A DNA stretch of 64,000 nt, from assembly GCF_018476525.1 (NCBI RefSeq), contig NZ_JAHCST010000008.1, positions 62,001 through 126,000 of the forward strand. The letters run 5' to 3'. Positions 52,296 to 60,354 of the stretch are shown here, piece after piece (within the stretch, counting starts at the first letter, position 1; the number at the start of each line of letters is the position of its first letter). Below the pieces are notes generated by a model that saw only the letters and a list, made by a program, of their open reading frames with translations, did no database searches and was not told the origin of the DNA. Made by a program: the position numbers and the translations under genes. The DNA comes from Acrocarpospora catenulata. Lineage in GTDB: Bacteria; Actinomycetota; Actinomycetes; Streptosporangiales; Streptosporangiaceae.

Positions 52296-52430
52296 CTACG
52301 GCAGGGCCTCGATGACGGCGTCGCGCCAGTCGTAGTGCATCCAGTCGTAGTTCGCGGGAAGACCGCCGGTGACGTCGGCGAGCTCGTTGTCGCTCAGCTG
52401 GCGAGCGGTAATTTCGAAGCTCATCTGCAT
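52296..52430 (-). CDS. double-glycine leader peptide
   Basis: A 44-aa peptide. The leader ends LSDNELADVTGG, a clear double-glycine motif of exported peptides, and the core LPANYDWMHYDWRDAVIEAL is 21 residues with a YDW-MH-YDW repeat and no Cys. A GGAAAGGG site lies just upstream; the first ATG is at 52430, the second at 52424 has the better spacing. No peptidase-ABC exporter is adjacent; the next gene on the other strand is an MFS transporter. It is probably a RiPP or pheromone precursor. The modifying enzyme is unknown; the radical SAM gene at 61.7 kb belongs to the FxSxx locus. Confidence 0.65.
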   Translation of the reverse strand: MQMSFEITARQLSDNELADVTGGLPANYDWMHYDWRDAVIEALP

Positions 52431-53062
52431 GAACCCTTTCCGGTGTGGATTTACCTCCACCAAGGTCGCATCCGCCACTTGTGCAACTCTTGGCGATCAC
52501 TAGGGGTCCGACTTGGGACAGAGGCAGCGCCCGGTGTCTCGGCCGCGATCACTGCCTGTGGTGCGCCGCTTACCTTCGCATGCGCACGGCACTTGGCGAG
52601 TGGTTGAGACCGGATGGTCGGAAGCCCGCTGACCTGGGCCATCACATCGAGACGGAGCACAGAGGGCTACGGGTGGTCCCCGATGGGGCGGAACCTGTAA
52701 GTATATCGCGACAGGCGGTCAAGGTGCGGAGTTTTTGCCCCGTGAGGCCCCTGCTTCCAATAGGGTCTAGGTCTTCCCGGCTGGCTGGAGGCGGAGCCAT
52801 TTCGACGTCCTCGGCTTGCCTTTTGTCGTCGAAACACAGCAACACTCCTCGGGGACGGCACGGGTTGCGCGGGCGTGTGCCGTAACTTGTGGGCTTGCCG
52901 ACGCGCCGGCCCCGCACCCAGGAGGACGATTTGACCGCTGCGACGTTCTGCCTGGTCGCATGCCGCCTTCTGCTTACGTTTCCGCCCAGCAGGGGCGATC
53001 CCGATGGCGCCCGCAGGTTGGTGTTCAAATAAAAATGCCAGGCCATCGGAAAAAGAGTACAA
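52431..53062. other. intergenic region, no firm gene
   Basis: 632 bases. A GGAGG followed by a 33-codon TTG frame near 52932 is the only hint of a gene. The last 40 bases before the MFS start are AT-rich. I see no repeat, RNA or insertion sequence. Confidence 0.5.
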
Positions 53063-54679
53063 ATGTCAGGAAATTCGCTGTTAGCAGCGGGTTCAGATAT
53101 GGCGGAGCCCCGTCCAGGTTTTGGGTCGGAAATTTTCATGAATCCTGGGGCGGGTGAGCATGGGCAAAGAGTGCGCTCCTATTTTTCCCGCCTCTGGTCG
53201 GCCTCCCTGCTCTCGGGGATCTCCTTCCGAACTCTCGGTGTGGTTTATCCGCTTTTCGCCATTCACCACATGGGCGGCTCTGCGGCGATGGTGGCCTGGA
53301 TCGGCCTGGTCTGGACCGTACCGGGGGTAATCCTCTATCTGCCGATGGGCGCGCTGATCGATCGCCTGGGCCCGCGAAGGGTCATGCTCGGGACCGAGTT
53401 CATCCGGTGCGTGACCCTGGTGGTCTTCATTGTGGCCGTGGTGAGGGATCAGGGCCCGCCCCTCCTCCTGTTGGTCGCCGCCGGAATCGAAGGGCTGATG
53501 TGGGCCGCCTATTCGCTCGCGGAGGCGGTCGTGCTCCCCGCCGTGGTGGCCACCGACTCGCGGCCACCGGGGAAGGCGGACCGGTTCGCGCTGATGGAGT
53601 TGGGGACCCATGGCTCATCGCTGGTCGGAAGGCCGCTGGGTGGCCTTCTGCTCACCCTGAACATGTATGCGCCGTTCCTGCTGAACGCGGTCTTCTTCGT
53701 GGGGTCGTTCTTCCTCGTCCGGTCGGTGAAGTCGCCGGAGACGCGCGCTCCGGTCCGTCGAAGGCTGCTGGGCGAGGCGCTGCACGGGTTGCGGGTCGTG
53801 CGGAAGGGCCGGTTCCTGCTCGCCTTGGCCGGCACGTCAGGAATCAGCAACCTTGTGGTCCAAGCGTTGATCATGGTGTTCATCGCGGGCTCCACCGGCC
53901 AGCCCGCCTGGATGGTCGGGCTGGTCGTGGCGGGGGGAGGACTGGGCGGTATCGCAGGCTCGACTCTGGCCATGTGGATCCCCGTGCCGCGGCATATGTG
54001 GCTGTTCCAGCTGTGGACCACGACCACCGTGTTGCTGCTCGCGGCGTGCTTTCCCAGCCCGTGGATGTTCCTGCTGGCCATGGTGTGCAGCGGATTCGTC
54101 GGCAGCCTGACCAACGTGACGCACAAGATGTTCGAGGCGGAACATGTGCCCGCCGAGTCGCGGGCCCGGGTGGCGAGCGCCTCGCGACTGGCCGGACGGG
54201 TGGCCACCGCGGTGGCGGCGCCGCTCGGCGCGGCTATGGTCGCCTGGTTCGACATCAAGCCGGCCACCGGGATCCTGGCGACCGCGATGATCTGCACCAC
54301 GGTGCTTCCGGCCGTGTTCAGTCCCCGCTACCGGCAGCTTGCGCTGGGCGTCTGGAAGTCAGGGCTGAGGACGTTTGCCCGCCAGCTTTTCCGCCTCTTT
54401 ACGGAGATGGGCCGGCAGAGGCGGAGGTGGCGCGGTGAGCGCGCGCCGGGCCAGCACAGCCGCCGCCGTTTCTTCGCCCGCCGTTTCTTTGTCCGCCGTG
54501 CCTTTGTCGAGCAGGTGGCGGAGCCGGGCCGCGTAGCAGAGCACGGTCCCGTGGTCGGGACCCTCCGCGAGCGCCTCCGCGATCTCCAGTTCGGCCTCCG
54601 CTCGGCGGCCCAGCTGGGCGAGCGCCAGCGCGCGGGCAGCCCGGGCGCTCGGATGCTGGAGGGGCCGGATCAGGTCTAG
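53063..54679 (+). CDS. MFS transporter with an aberrant C-terminus
   Basis: A 12-helix-like MFS protein (MFS_3/enterobactin-exporter type). FRTLGVVYPLFAIHHMGGSA begins helix 1, DRLGPRRVMLG is the motif after helix 2, and the transporter core ends near residue 435 (WKSGLRTF). Another 100 residues, rich in Arg, run on and are read from DNA that antisense encodes the end of the nSTAND1 gene (54359-54679). The normal stop seems to be missing. The start is uncertain: 53063, 53099 and 53138 are all possible and no strong ribosome site is seen. Exporter of a small hydrophobic compound or peptide; could serve the adjacent double-glycine peptide. Confidence 0.75.
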   Translation: MSGNSLLAAGSDMAEPRPGFGSEIFMNPGAGEHGQRVRSYFSRLWSASLLSGISFRTLGVVYPLFAIHHMGGSAAMVAWIGLVWTVPGVILYLPMGALIDRLGPRRVMLGTEFIRCVTLVVFIVAVVRDQGPPLLLLVAAGIEGLMWAAYSLAEAVVLPAVVATDSRPPGKADRFALMELGTHGSSLVGRPLGGLLLTLNMYAPFLLNAVFFVGSFFLVRSVKSPETRAPVRRRLLGEALHGLRVVRKGRFLLALAGTSGISNLVVQALIMVFIAGSTGQPAWMVGLVVAGGGLGGIAGSTLAMWIPVPRHMWLFQLWTTTTVLLLAACFPSPWMFLLAMVCSGFVGSLTNVTHKMFEAEHVPAESRARVASASRLAGRVATAVAAPLGAAMVAWFDIKPATGILATAMICTTVLPAVFSPRYRQLALGVWKSGLRTFARQLFRLFTEMGRQRRRWRGERAPGQHSRRRFFARRFFVRRAFVEQVAEPGRVAEHGPVVGTLRERLRDLQFGLRSAAQLGERQRAGSPGARMLEGPDQV

Positions 54680-56401
54680 ATCGCGCAGCGCGGCCTCGGA
54701 CTCGTTGAGATCGGCCAGGATCTCCCCTCGGGCGCGCAACGCCTCGACGACGTTGCCTTCCTGGTGCAGGAGCCCGTCCAGTAACTCCTTCGCGCGGACC
54801 TTTTCGCCGCCGTACCAGAGCGCCCAGCTGAGCTGGGTCACGATGCTCACGTCGCCGCCGCCGACTCGGTTCAGCGCCGCCCTCAGCTCGGTGACGGCCT
54901 GGTCGGGCTGCCCCTGGTACATCAGGATCCGCCCGATCGCGGCGAGCAGCCGGCCCACCGCCTCGGTCGCGCCGCCGAGCCCGGTGAACAGCTCCGCGGC
55001 GCGCAAGTAGTGGTCGATGGCACGCTGGAAGTCGTTCTGCTTGTAGGCGATGTTGCCGAGCAGCGACTCGATCTCCGCGCTGAGCTGGAGATCGTCCACC
55101 CCGGCCGCGGCGGCTTGTTCGGCCTCCTCGCGCGCCAGGTCGAGGTTGCCCTCGGCGAGGGCGAGCTCGGCCCGATGCAGGTGGTCCTGCGCCGTGGGCT
55201 CGGCCACGGGCGCGGTCCTGCGGCGCACCCGCAGGAGCCAGTCCACCAGCCGGTCGTGAGACAGCTCGCACCAGTACTCGTCGGCCGCCCTTTCGACCCT
55301 GAGCACGTTGCGGTCGACCAGGGCCGTGACGACGGCGTTGGGAACGCCCGCCGTCAGGGTCTGGCCCTGGTACACCCTCCGGCGGTTGCCGTACTGGTCG
55401 ACGAAGGAGCCACGCAGCCACCGCTTCAGCGCCGCCGCGCCGCCTGGGTAGGCGTGCTTCTCCGCGACTCGGGCGACCACACCGTCGCCGAACTCGGTGA
55501 GCGAGCTGTCGGTCAGGGCGAAACGGCGGACGTGTGCGGACGTGATCAACGTGACGTCGGCGGGCAGCGAGTGCCACAACGTGGCGCAGGCGACCTGGAG
55601 GCGGACCGGGTCGACGGTTTCGAGCAGGGGCGGGGTGCCGTCGGGGGCCATGGCCGCGGCGGACATGTCCACCATGCGCAGATCCTGGACCAGCTGGTCC
55701 GCCACCCCGCCGGCGAAGGAGCGGAAGGTGCCTTCGAGGGGCCCTTCCACGGCCCGGACGGCGGCGGCGCAGCTCAGCGGGGCCAGCCGGAAGTGCTCCC
55801 GGTCGACGCCGGCCAGTTTGAGCTCGTGGGCGAGCAGATCGCTCAGCCGGTCCTCCCGGATGGAGAACAGCAGCCGTAGGTTGGGATCGTCGTCCAGCGC
55901 CTCCACCAGCTGATCGATCAGCCATTCGCAGTACGGATGCCGCTCGAAGGTGTCCAGGAAAAGTTCCTCGGCCTGGTCGATGGCGATGAGCACCAGAGCC
56001 GGGTCGCCGTAGGGGTCGTACCGGGCGTGCCGCCGCCGGAGGAAGTCCCGCACGGTCATCCTGGCCAGGCGCATCGGCGCCTCCTGGGGCGCCCACGAGG
56101 ACAACAGCGCGAAGACGTGCGGGTTGTGCTCGGGCAGGGCGGGCGTGGGGAACGAGGTGCCGTGCGACACCCGGCCGATCGGCAGCGCGTCCGCCTTGTA
56201 CGGCTCGATCAGCGGCAGCACACCCGCCTGGATCAAGGAGGTCTTCCCGGTTCCCGACGGCGCGTGCAGGACGGTCATCCGGTTGGACTGCCAGAGATCC
56301 GAGAGTTCGTACGCCTCCTGCTCCCGCCCGAAGAACTTGTCGGACTCCTCGGTACGGAAGGCCCGCAGTCCCACGTACGGCTCGTAGGTCGACGGAATCA
56401 C
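54359..56401 (-). CDS. nSTAND1 NTPase with TPR repeats
   Basis: A 680-aa STAND-type sensor from the GTG at 56401, overlapping the SIR2 stop by 4 bases. YVGLRAFRTEESDKFFGRE is the classical nSTAND1 start; Walker A is APSGTGKTS (47-55), Walker B VLIAIDQAEE. Sensor residues (LLFSIREDRL) and a winged-helix region follow. From about residue 420 on are TPR-type helical repeats (ELALAEGNLDLAREEAEQAA, AELFTGLGGATEAVGRLLAA). Probable function: ligand-triggered oligomerisation that activates the SIR2 partner. Its last 321 bases overlap the MFS gene on the other strand. Confidence 0.88.
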   Translation of the reverse strand: MIPSTYEPYVGLRAFRTEESDKFFGREQEAYELSDLWQSNRMTVLHAPSGTGKTSLIQAGVLPLIEPYKADALPIGRVSHGTSFPTPALPEHNPHVFALLSSWAPQEAPMRLARMTVRDFLRRRHARYDPYGDPALVLIAIDQAEELFLDTFERHPYCEWLIDQLVEALDDDPNLRLLFSIREDRLSDLLAHELKLAGVDREHFRLAPLSCAAAVRAVEGPLEGTFRSFAGGVADQLVQDLRMVDMSAAAMAPDGTPPLLETVDPVRLQVACATLWHSLPADVTLITSAHVRRFALTDSSLTEFGDGVVARVAEKHAYPGGAAALKRWLRGSFVDQYGNRRRVYQGQTLTAGVPNAVVTALVDRNVLRVERAADEYWCELSHDRLVDWLLRVRRRTAPVAEPTAQDHLHRAELALAEGNLDLAREEAEQAAAAGVDDLQLSAEIESLLGNIAYKQNDFQRAIDHYLRAAELFTGLGGATEAVGRLLAAIGRILMYQGQPDQAVTELRAALNRVGGGDVSIVTQLSWALWYGGEKVRAKELLDGLLHQEGNVVEALRARGEILADLNESEAALRDLDLIRPLQHPSARAARALALAQLGRRAEAELEIAEALAEGPDHGTVLCYAARLRHLLDKGTADKETAGEETAAAVLARRALTAPPPPLPAHLRKEAEKLAGKRPQP

Positions 56402-57309
56402 GATGTCGCCCCCATCCGTTCCCGCAACTGGTGGCAGAACTGTTCGGCACTTCCCCAGAAGATGGAGATCTTCCACTTCTCGTAGTACGTCTCCAGCTGG
56501 TTTTTGATTTCGTCGGGATCGGCCCGGCCGTCGGGGAACTCGGGAGCGAGCTGCACGCTGATGTGCCGCCGGGAGTTCATGGCCGGCACGGTCTGCGCGA
56601 GCCGGGTGAACATGAAACGAAACGTCCAGTCCTGCAGGCTGTAGCCGATGAACAGCAGGGAACGCCGGGTGAGCGCCGCCTGGATGACCGGGGGCAGCAT
56701 GCGCTTGCTGGTGGAGATCCGGTCGTGCGCCAGGTTCACCATGAAGTCGAGATAGTCGTCCTCGGTCAGGACCACCGAGTGCGGGTCTTCCAAGGTTCCG
56801 TGCAGGTGGTAGATGAGGGGAAAGTCAGGCTGCGGATTCCAGCCGGCCTTGCTGCCGAAGAGTTCGCGCGCGTAGCGGATGTCAGGGTTCCAGGGGCAGG
56901 CGGTGCGGCTGGGACGCTTTCCGACGGCGACCAGGGACTGGTAGATGAAGTCGTCGTAGTTCGTCGTGAGATAGACGGGGATGGGAAAGCCGGCCAGCAG
57001 GCCGTGGGGTTCCAGGGGGTGGGCGAAATCCGGCGGGTCGGCACCGACGAGCCGATCGCGGATCAACTTCTTGACGTAGATCGGATCCCCGAACCTCATC
57101 GCCCCGAATTGGGTGACCCTGGTGAGGTTCTCCGGATCCGCGTACGGATAGCCCCAGAGCCCGGCCATCTCTCTGCTCAACTCCCTTCCGGTGGGAAGGG
57201 TGGCGCCGCAGGCCCCGGCGCCGATGAAGGGCGTGCAGTCCCCGTTCCGCAGTAGGTGGATGAGCCGATCCCAAGCGGGCTCATCCATCTCACCCATGTC
57301 CGGCACCAT
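56398..57309 (-). CDS. SIR2-like NADase protein
   Basis: A 303-aa SIR2-fold protein: FIGAGACGATLP (NAD-binding glycine motif, 28-39), YLTTNYDDF (N and D of the active site), the catalytic His region LIYHLHGTLEDPHSVVL, and FIGYSLQDWTFRFMF. In defence systems such SIR2 domains cleave NAD to kill infected cells. It overlaps the nSTAND1 gene by 4 bases, a strong sign of a two-gene sensor-effector pair. Upstream on the same strand, 149 bases away, is the FxSxx-COOH precursor gene. Two or three in-frame ATGs make the exact start uncertain by a few residues. Confidence 0.9.
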   Translation of the reverse strand: MVPDMGEMDEPAWDRLIHLLRNGDCTPFIGAGACGATLPTGRELSREMAGLWGYPYADPENLTRVTQFGAMRFGDPIYVKKLIRDRLVGADPPDFAHPLEPHGLLAGFPIPVYLTTNYDDFIYQSLVAVGKRPSRTACPWNPDIRYARELFGSKAGWNPQPDFPLIYHLHGTLEDPHSVVLTEDDYLDFMVNLAHDRISTSKRMLPPVIQAALTRRSLLFIGYSLQDWTFRFMFTRLAQTVPAMNSRRHISVQLAPEFPDGRADPDEIKNQLETYYEKWKISIFWGSAEQFCHQLRERMGATS

Positions 57310-57458
57310 TCTGCGTCGGGAACCGATCAGCCCCGAGCGTCCGTCCGACTCCGACGGGTGTGCTCATTGTTCACCGGAGCTTTCCGGGCAGGCGGGCCCG
57401 GCGGTTCGCCACATTACTCCCTCTTCGCTGTCCCGGCGGAGACAGCGAACATTTCGGG

Positions 57459-57614
57459 TCAGATGGAGGAGTCGAAACCGGCGGACAGTTCCTGTGTTCT
57501 TTCCTGTTCGACAAGCTTGGCGATGGTGCTGACCAGCACCGGGCTCTCCAGGGAGGCCAGTTCGTGGAGTGAAAGGTCACTCGTGTCGATGAGACCGAAA
57601 GGCGTGTCGGACAT
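57459..57614 (-). CDS. fxsA: FxSxx-COOH RiPP precursor FxsA
   Basis: A 51-aa peptide that ends GFDSSI and stop, so its last five residues are F-D-S-S-I, the FxSxx-COOH signature. It starts MSDTPFGLIDTSDLSL, has Leu/Glu-rich helical middle (ELASLESPVLVSTIAKLVEQ), and the ATG at 57614 has GGAG 6 bases upstream. The radical SAM enzyme of these systems cross-links the C-terminal Phe to the Ser position. The matching FxsT gene is divergent and the radical SAM gene is 4 kb away. It is followed on its strand by the SIR2-nSTAND1 pair. Confidence 0.85.
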   Translation of the reverse strand: MSDTPFGLIDTSDLSLHELASLESPVLVSTIAKLVEQERTQELSAGFDSSI

Positions 57615-57703
57615 CTCGCTCTCCAGATCCTTGGCTGCGTGACGTGGGCGAATGTTTCAGTAGCGAACGTAAATGGTTTTGTGCGGGTCCGAAAATGACG
57701 GCC

Positions 57704-57739
57704 TTGGCCGCGGCGTTCTGGATCGAGATATAATTCTCG
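57704..57739 (+). promoter_or_regulatory. candidate promoter of fxsT inside a palindrome
   Basis: TTGGCC (57704-57709) and a consensus TATAAT (57729-57734), spacer 19 bases. The -10 lies in the inverted repeat CGAGA-TATAAT-TCTCG (57724-57739), so a regulator could mask it. Confidence 0.5.
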
Positions 57740-57822
57740 ATGCTCGATGCCGTTCAATCAACCGTTACACCCTCGAATAATGAGGGCTTGGACCCTGATT
57801 CGGCCGGAGGCAAAGACGCGAC

Positions 57823-60354
57823 ATGTCGGAGTTATCGCTCACGGCCCATGCCGTGCCGGATCGCAGGCCAGACGTCTGGGTCAACGTTCCTGAACGGAAT
57901 GCGAACTTCACGGGGCGCAACGATCTCCTGGCCCAATTGCGAGACGGCATCGGGGCCGTCACGGCGGTTCTCCCGCAGGCGCAGGCGTTGCACGGGCTGG
58001 GCGGTGTGGGGAAGACCCAGCTGGCGGTCGAATACGCCTGGCGTTACCGCGCCCACTACGACTTGGTGGCCTGGATCTCGGCCGACCAGACCCGGCTCGT
58101 CCCGGCCGCGCTGGCGGCGCTGGCCCCGGCCCTGCGGCTGCCGTCCTCGGCGGCCACCGGCATCCCCACCACCGCGCGGGCCGTGCGGGACGCGCTGGAA
58201 CGCGGGGAACCGTACCGGCGGTGGCTGCTGATCTTCGACAACGCCGAGGAACCTGAGGACATCCGGGAGTTCATTCCGCGGGGCGCCGGGCACGTGCTCA
58301 TCACCTCCCGCAACCCGCGCTGGGACGACTACGAGAAGACGCTCCGTGTGGAGGTCTTCCAGCGTTCGGAGAGCGTGGCGTTCCTGGACAAGCGGCTGTT
58401 GCGGGCGCCGGAGCCGGAGGTGGCCAACCTGCTCGCGGTCAAGCTCGGTGACCTTCCGCTCGCTCTTGAGCAGGCCGGTGCGTACCAGGCGCAGACCGGC
58501 ATCACCGCCGAGGAGTACATAGAACTGCTCGATGAGCAGACCAGCCGGCTCCTGGACGCCAACCGGGCTCCCGGGTACCCCATGTCGATGACGGCGGTCT
58601 GGCAGCTGTCGGTGGCCGGTCTGCGCAGCAAGGTGCCGGAGGCCATCGAGGTGCTGCGTTGTTGTGCCTTCTTCGGTCCTGAGCCGATTCCGCGGGCCGT
58701 GTTCAAACGCGGAGCCAGCGAGCGTACGCCCAAGTTGCAGGCAATCCTGTCCGACCCCATCCTCCGGGACAAGATCTTCCGAGAGCTCGGCCGGTTCGCG
58801 CTGACCCGGCTCGACGCCACGGCCGGCACCCTCCAGGTGCACCGGCTGGTCCAGGCGCTGCTGCGCGAGGAGCTCACGCCAGAAGAGCAGGAGATGTACC
58901 GGGCCGAGGTGCACATGCTGCTGGCCGGGGCCGCGCCGAAGGACCCTGACGACACCGGGACCTGGGCGGAGTTCGCGGCCCTGTTCGCCCACGTCAAACC
59001 GTCGGATCTGATCGTCTCCCGGCATCCGGAGGTGCGGGCCTTCGCCATCGAGATGGTGCGCTACCTGCACCGGGCCGGCATCTACCATGACGCGCTCGGC
59101 TTCCTGGACGAGCTGCTCCAGCAGTGGATTCCCGAGCTGGGCTCCACCCATCCCGACGTGCTGGCCGCTCGCCGGCACCGCGGCAACGTGCTGCGGGTGC
59201 TGGGCCGCTACGCGGAGGCGTACGAGACCAATGGGGAGACGCTCGAACAGATGCGGCGGCTCCTCCCGCCGAACTCGCATGAGCTGCTCTGGATGAGCAA
59301 CAGCTTCGGGGCCGACCTGCGGTCGCGGGGGGACTTCCACGGCGCCCGGGAGCTGGACGAGGAGTCGGAGACGGCGTTCATCGCGGCCTTCGGGGAGGAG
59401 AGCCCGCACACCCTGCGCCTGCGCAACAGCATCGCCCTCGACTACGCGCTCACCAGCGACTACGAGCGGGCCCGCAACCTGCACGCGACCACCTACGTGC
59501 GGCAGGAGGAGCGCAGCCAGGAGGCGGGCCGGGCCTCGGTGCTCATCTCCTGGAACAACCTGGCGCGGGTGGTCCGGCTGCTCGGCGACTACGCGGAAGC
59601 GTGCGACCTGGGCGAGGAGGCGTACGAGTACGGCATCCGCGAGTTCACCGCCGACCATCCGCTCACCCTGCTGACCGCCAAGGACCTGGCCATCGCGCGC
59701 CGCCGCAAGGGCGATCTGAACGAGGCGCTGAGCCTGGCGACGAAGAACCACGAGCAGTACCAGCAGACCTTCGGGGACCGGCACCCGGAGACCATGGCGG
59801 CGGCGATCAACGTCTCGAACACGCTGCGCACCCTGGACCGGATCGACGAGGCGTTCCAGCACGCCGCCACCGTGCTTCCCCGCTATCCGGACGTCTTCGG
59901 CGCCGACCATCCGTTCACCCTCGGCTGCCGCGTCAACATCGCCCTCCTGCACCGCCTGCGTGGCGAGGCCGATCGCGCGCTCGAACTCAACACGGCGATC
60001 CTGGCGCGGCTCACCGAACGGCTCGGGCCCAATCACGACTACACACTGACCTGTGCGCACAACCACGCCGGCGACCTGGCAGAACTGGGCCGTCACACGG
60101 ACGCGATCGAGCTCGGCCGCCAGACGTACGACCGCTCGATGGCGCTGTTCGGCGAACTCCACTACATGACCCTCTGCTGCGCGGCCAACCTGGCGCTGGA
60201 CCTGCGTTCGGCCGGTGCGGAAAAGGAGTCCGACCTCCTTCGCGAACAGGTTCTGGAGCGGTACGGCGCGGCGGTCCGCATGGGCCACCCCGACGCGAAC
60301 GCCGTGGTCAAGGGCCTGCGGATCGAGTTCGACTTCGACCCTCCGCCTATCTAG
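57823..60354 (+). CDS. fxsT: FxSxx-COOH system TPR protein FxsT
   Basis: An 843-aa NB-ARC/TPR protein. The start PDVWVNVPERNANFTGRNDLL is characteristic of FxsT; Walker A is GLGGVGKT (58-65), Walker B WLLIFDNAEE. The NTPase is followed by winged-helix and helical regions, and from about residue 410 by tetratricopeptide repeats of the LGDYAEACDLGEEAYEYG / HPLTLLTAKDLA kind (about nine). It is divergent from FxsA by 208 bases. FxsT is a standing member of FxSxx-COOH loci, presumably a STAND-type switch; its ligand is unknown. Confidence 0.92.
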   Translation: MSELSLTAHAVPDRRPDVWVNVPERNANFTGRNDLLAQLRDGIGAVTAVLPQAQALHGLGGVGKTQLAVEYAWRYRAHYDLVAWISADQTRLVPAALAALAPALRLPSSAATGIPTTARAVRDALERGEPYRRWLLIFDNAEEPEDIREFIPRGAGHVLITSRNPRWDDYEKTLRVEVFQRSESVAFLDKRLLRAPEPEVANLLAVKLGDLPLALEQAGAYQAQTGITAEEYIELLDEQTSRLLDANRAPGYPMSMTAVWQLSVAGLRSKVPEAIEVLRCCAFFGPEPIPRAVFKRGASERTPKLQAILSDPILRDKIFRELGRFALTRLDATAGTLQVHRLVQALLREELTPEEQEMYRAEVHMLLAGAAPKDPDDTGTWAEFAALFAHVKPSDLIVSRHPEVRAFAIEMVRYLHRAGIYHDALGFLDELLQQWIPELGSTHPDVLAARRHRGNVLRVLGRYAEAYETNGETLEQMRRLLPPNSHELLWMSNSFGADLRSRGDFHGARELDEESETAFIAAFGEESPHTLRLRNSIALDYALTSDYERARNLHATTYVRQEERSQEAGRASVLISWNNLARVVRLLGDYAEACDLGEEAYEYGIREFTADHPLTLLTAKDLAIARRRKGDLNEALSLATKNHEQYQQTFGDRHPETMAAAINVSNTLRTLDRIDEAFQHAATVLPRYPDVFGADHPFTLGCRVNIALLHRLRGEADRALELNTAILARLTERLGPNHDYTLTCAHNHAGDLAELGRHTDAIELGRQTYDRSMALFGELHYMTLCCAANLALDLRSAGAEKESDLLREQVLERYGAAVRMGHPDANAVVKGLRIEFDFDPPPI

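Noticed and set aside
52932-53033. 33-codon TTG frame with AGGAGG upstream
   Set aside because: No leader or membrane feature and a rare start; possible remnant, too weak to call a gene.
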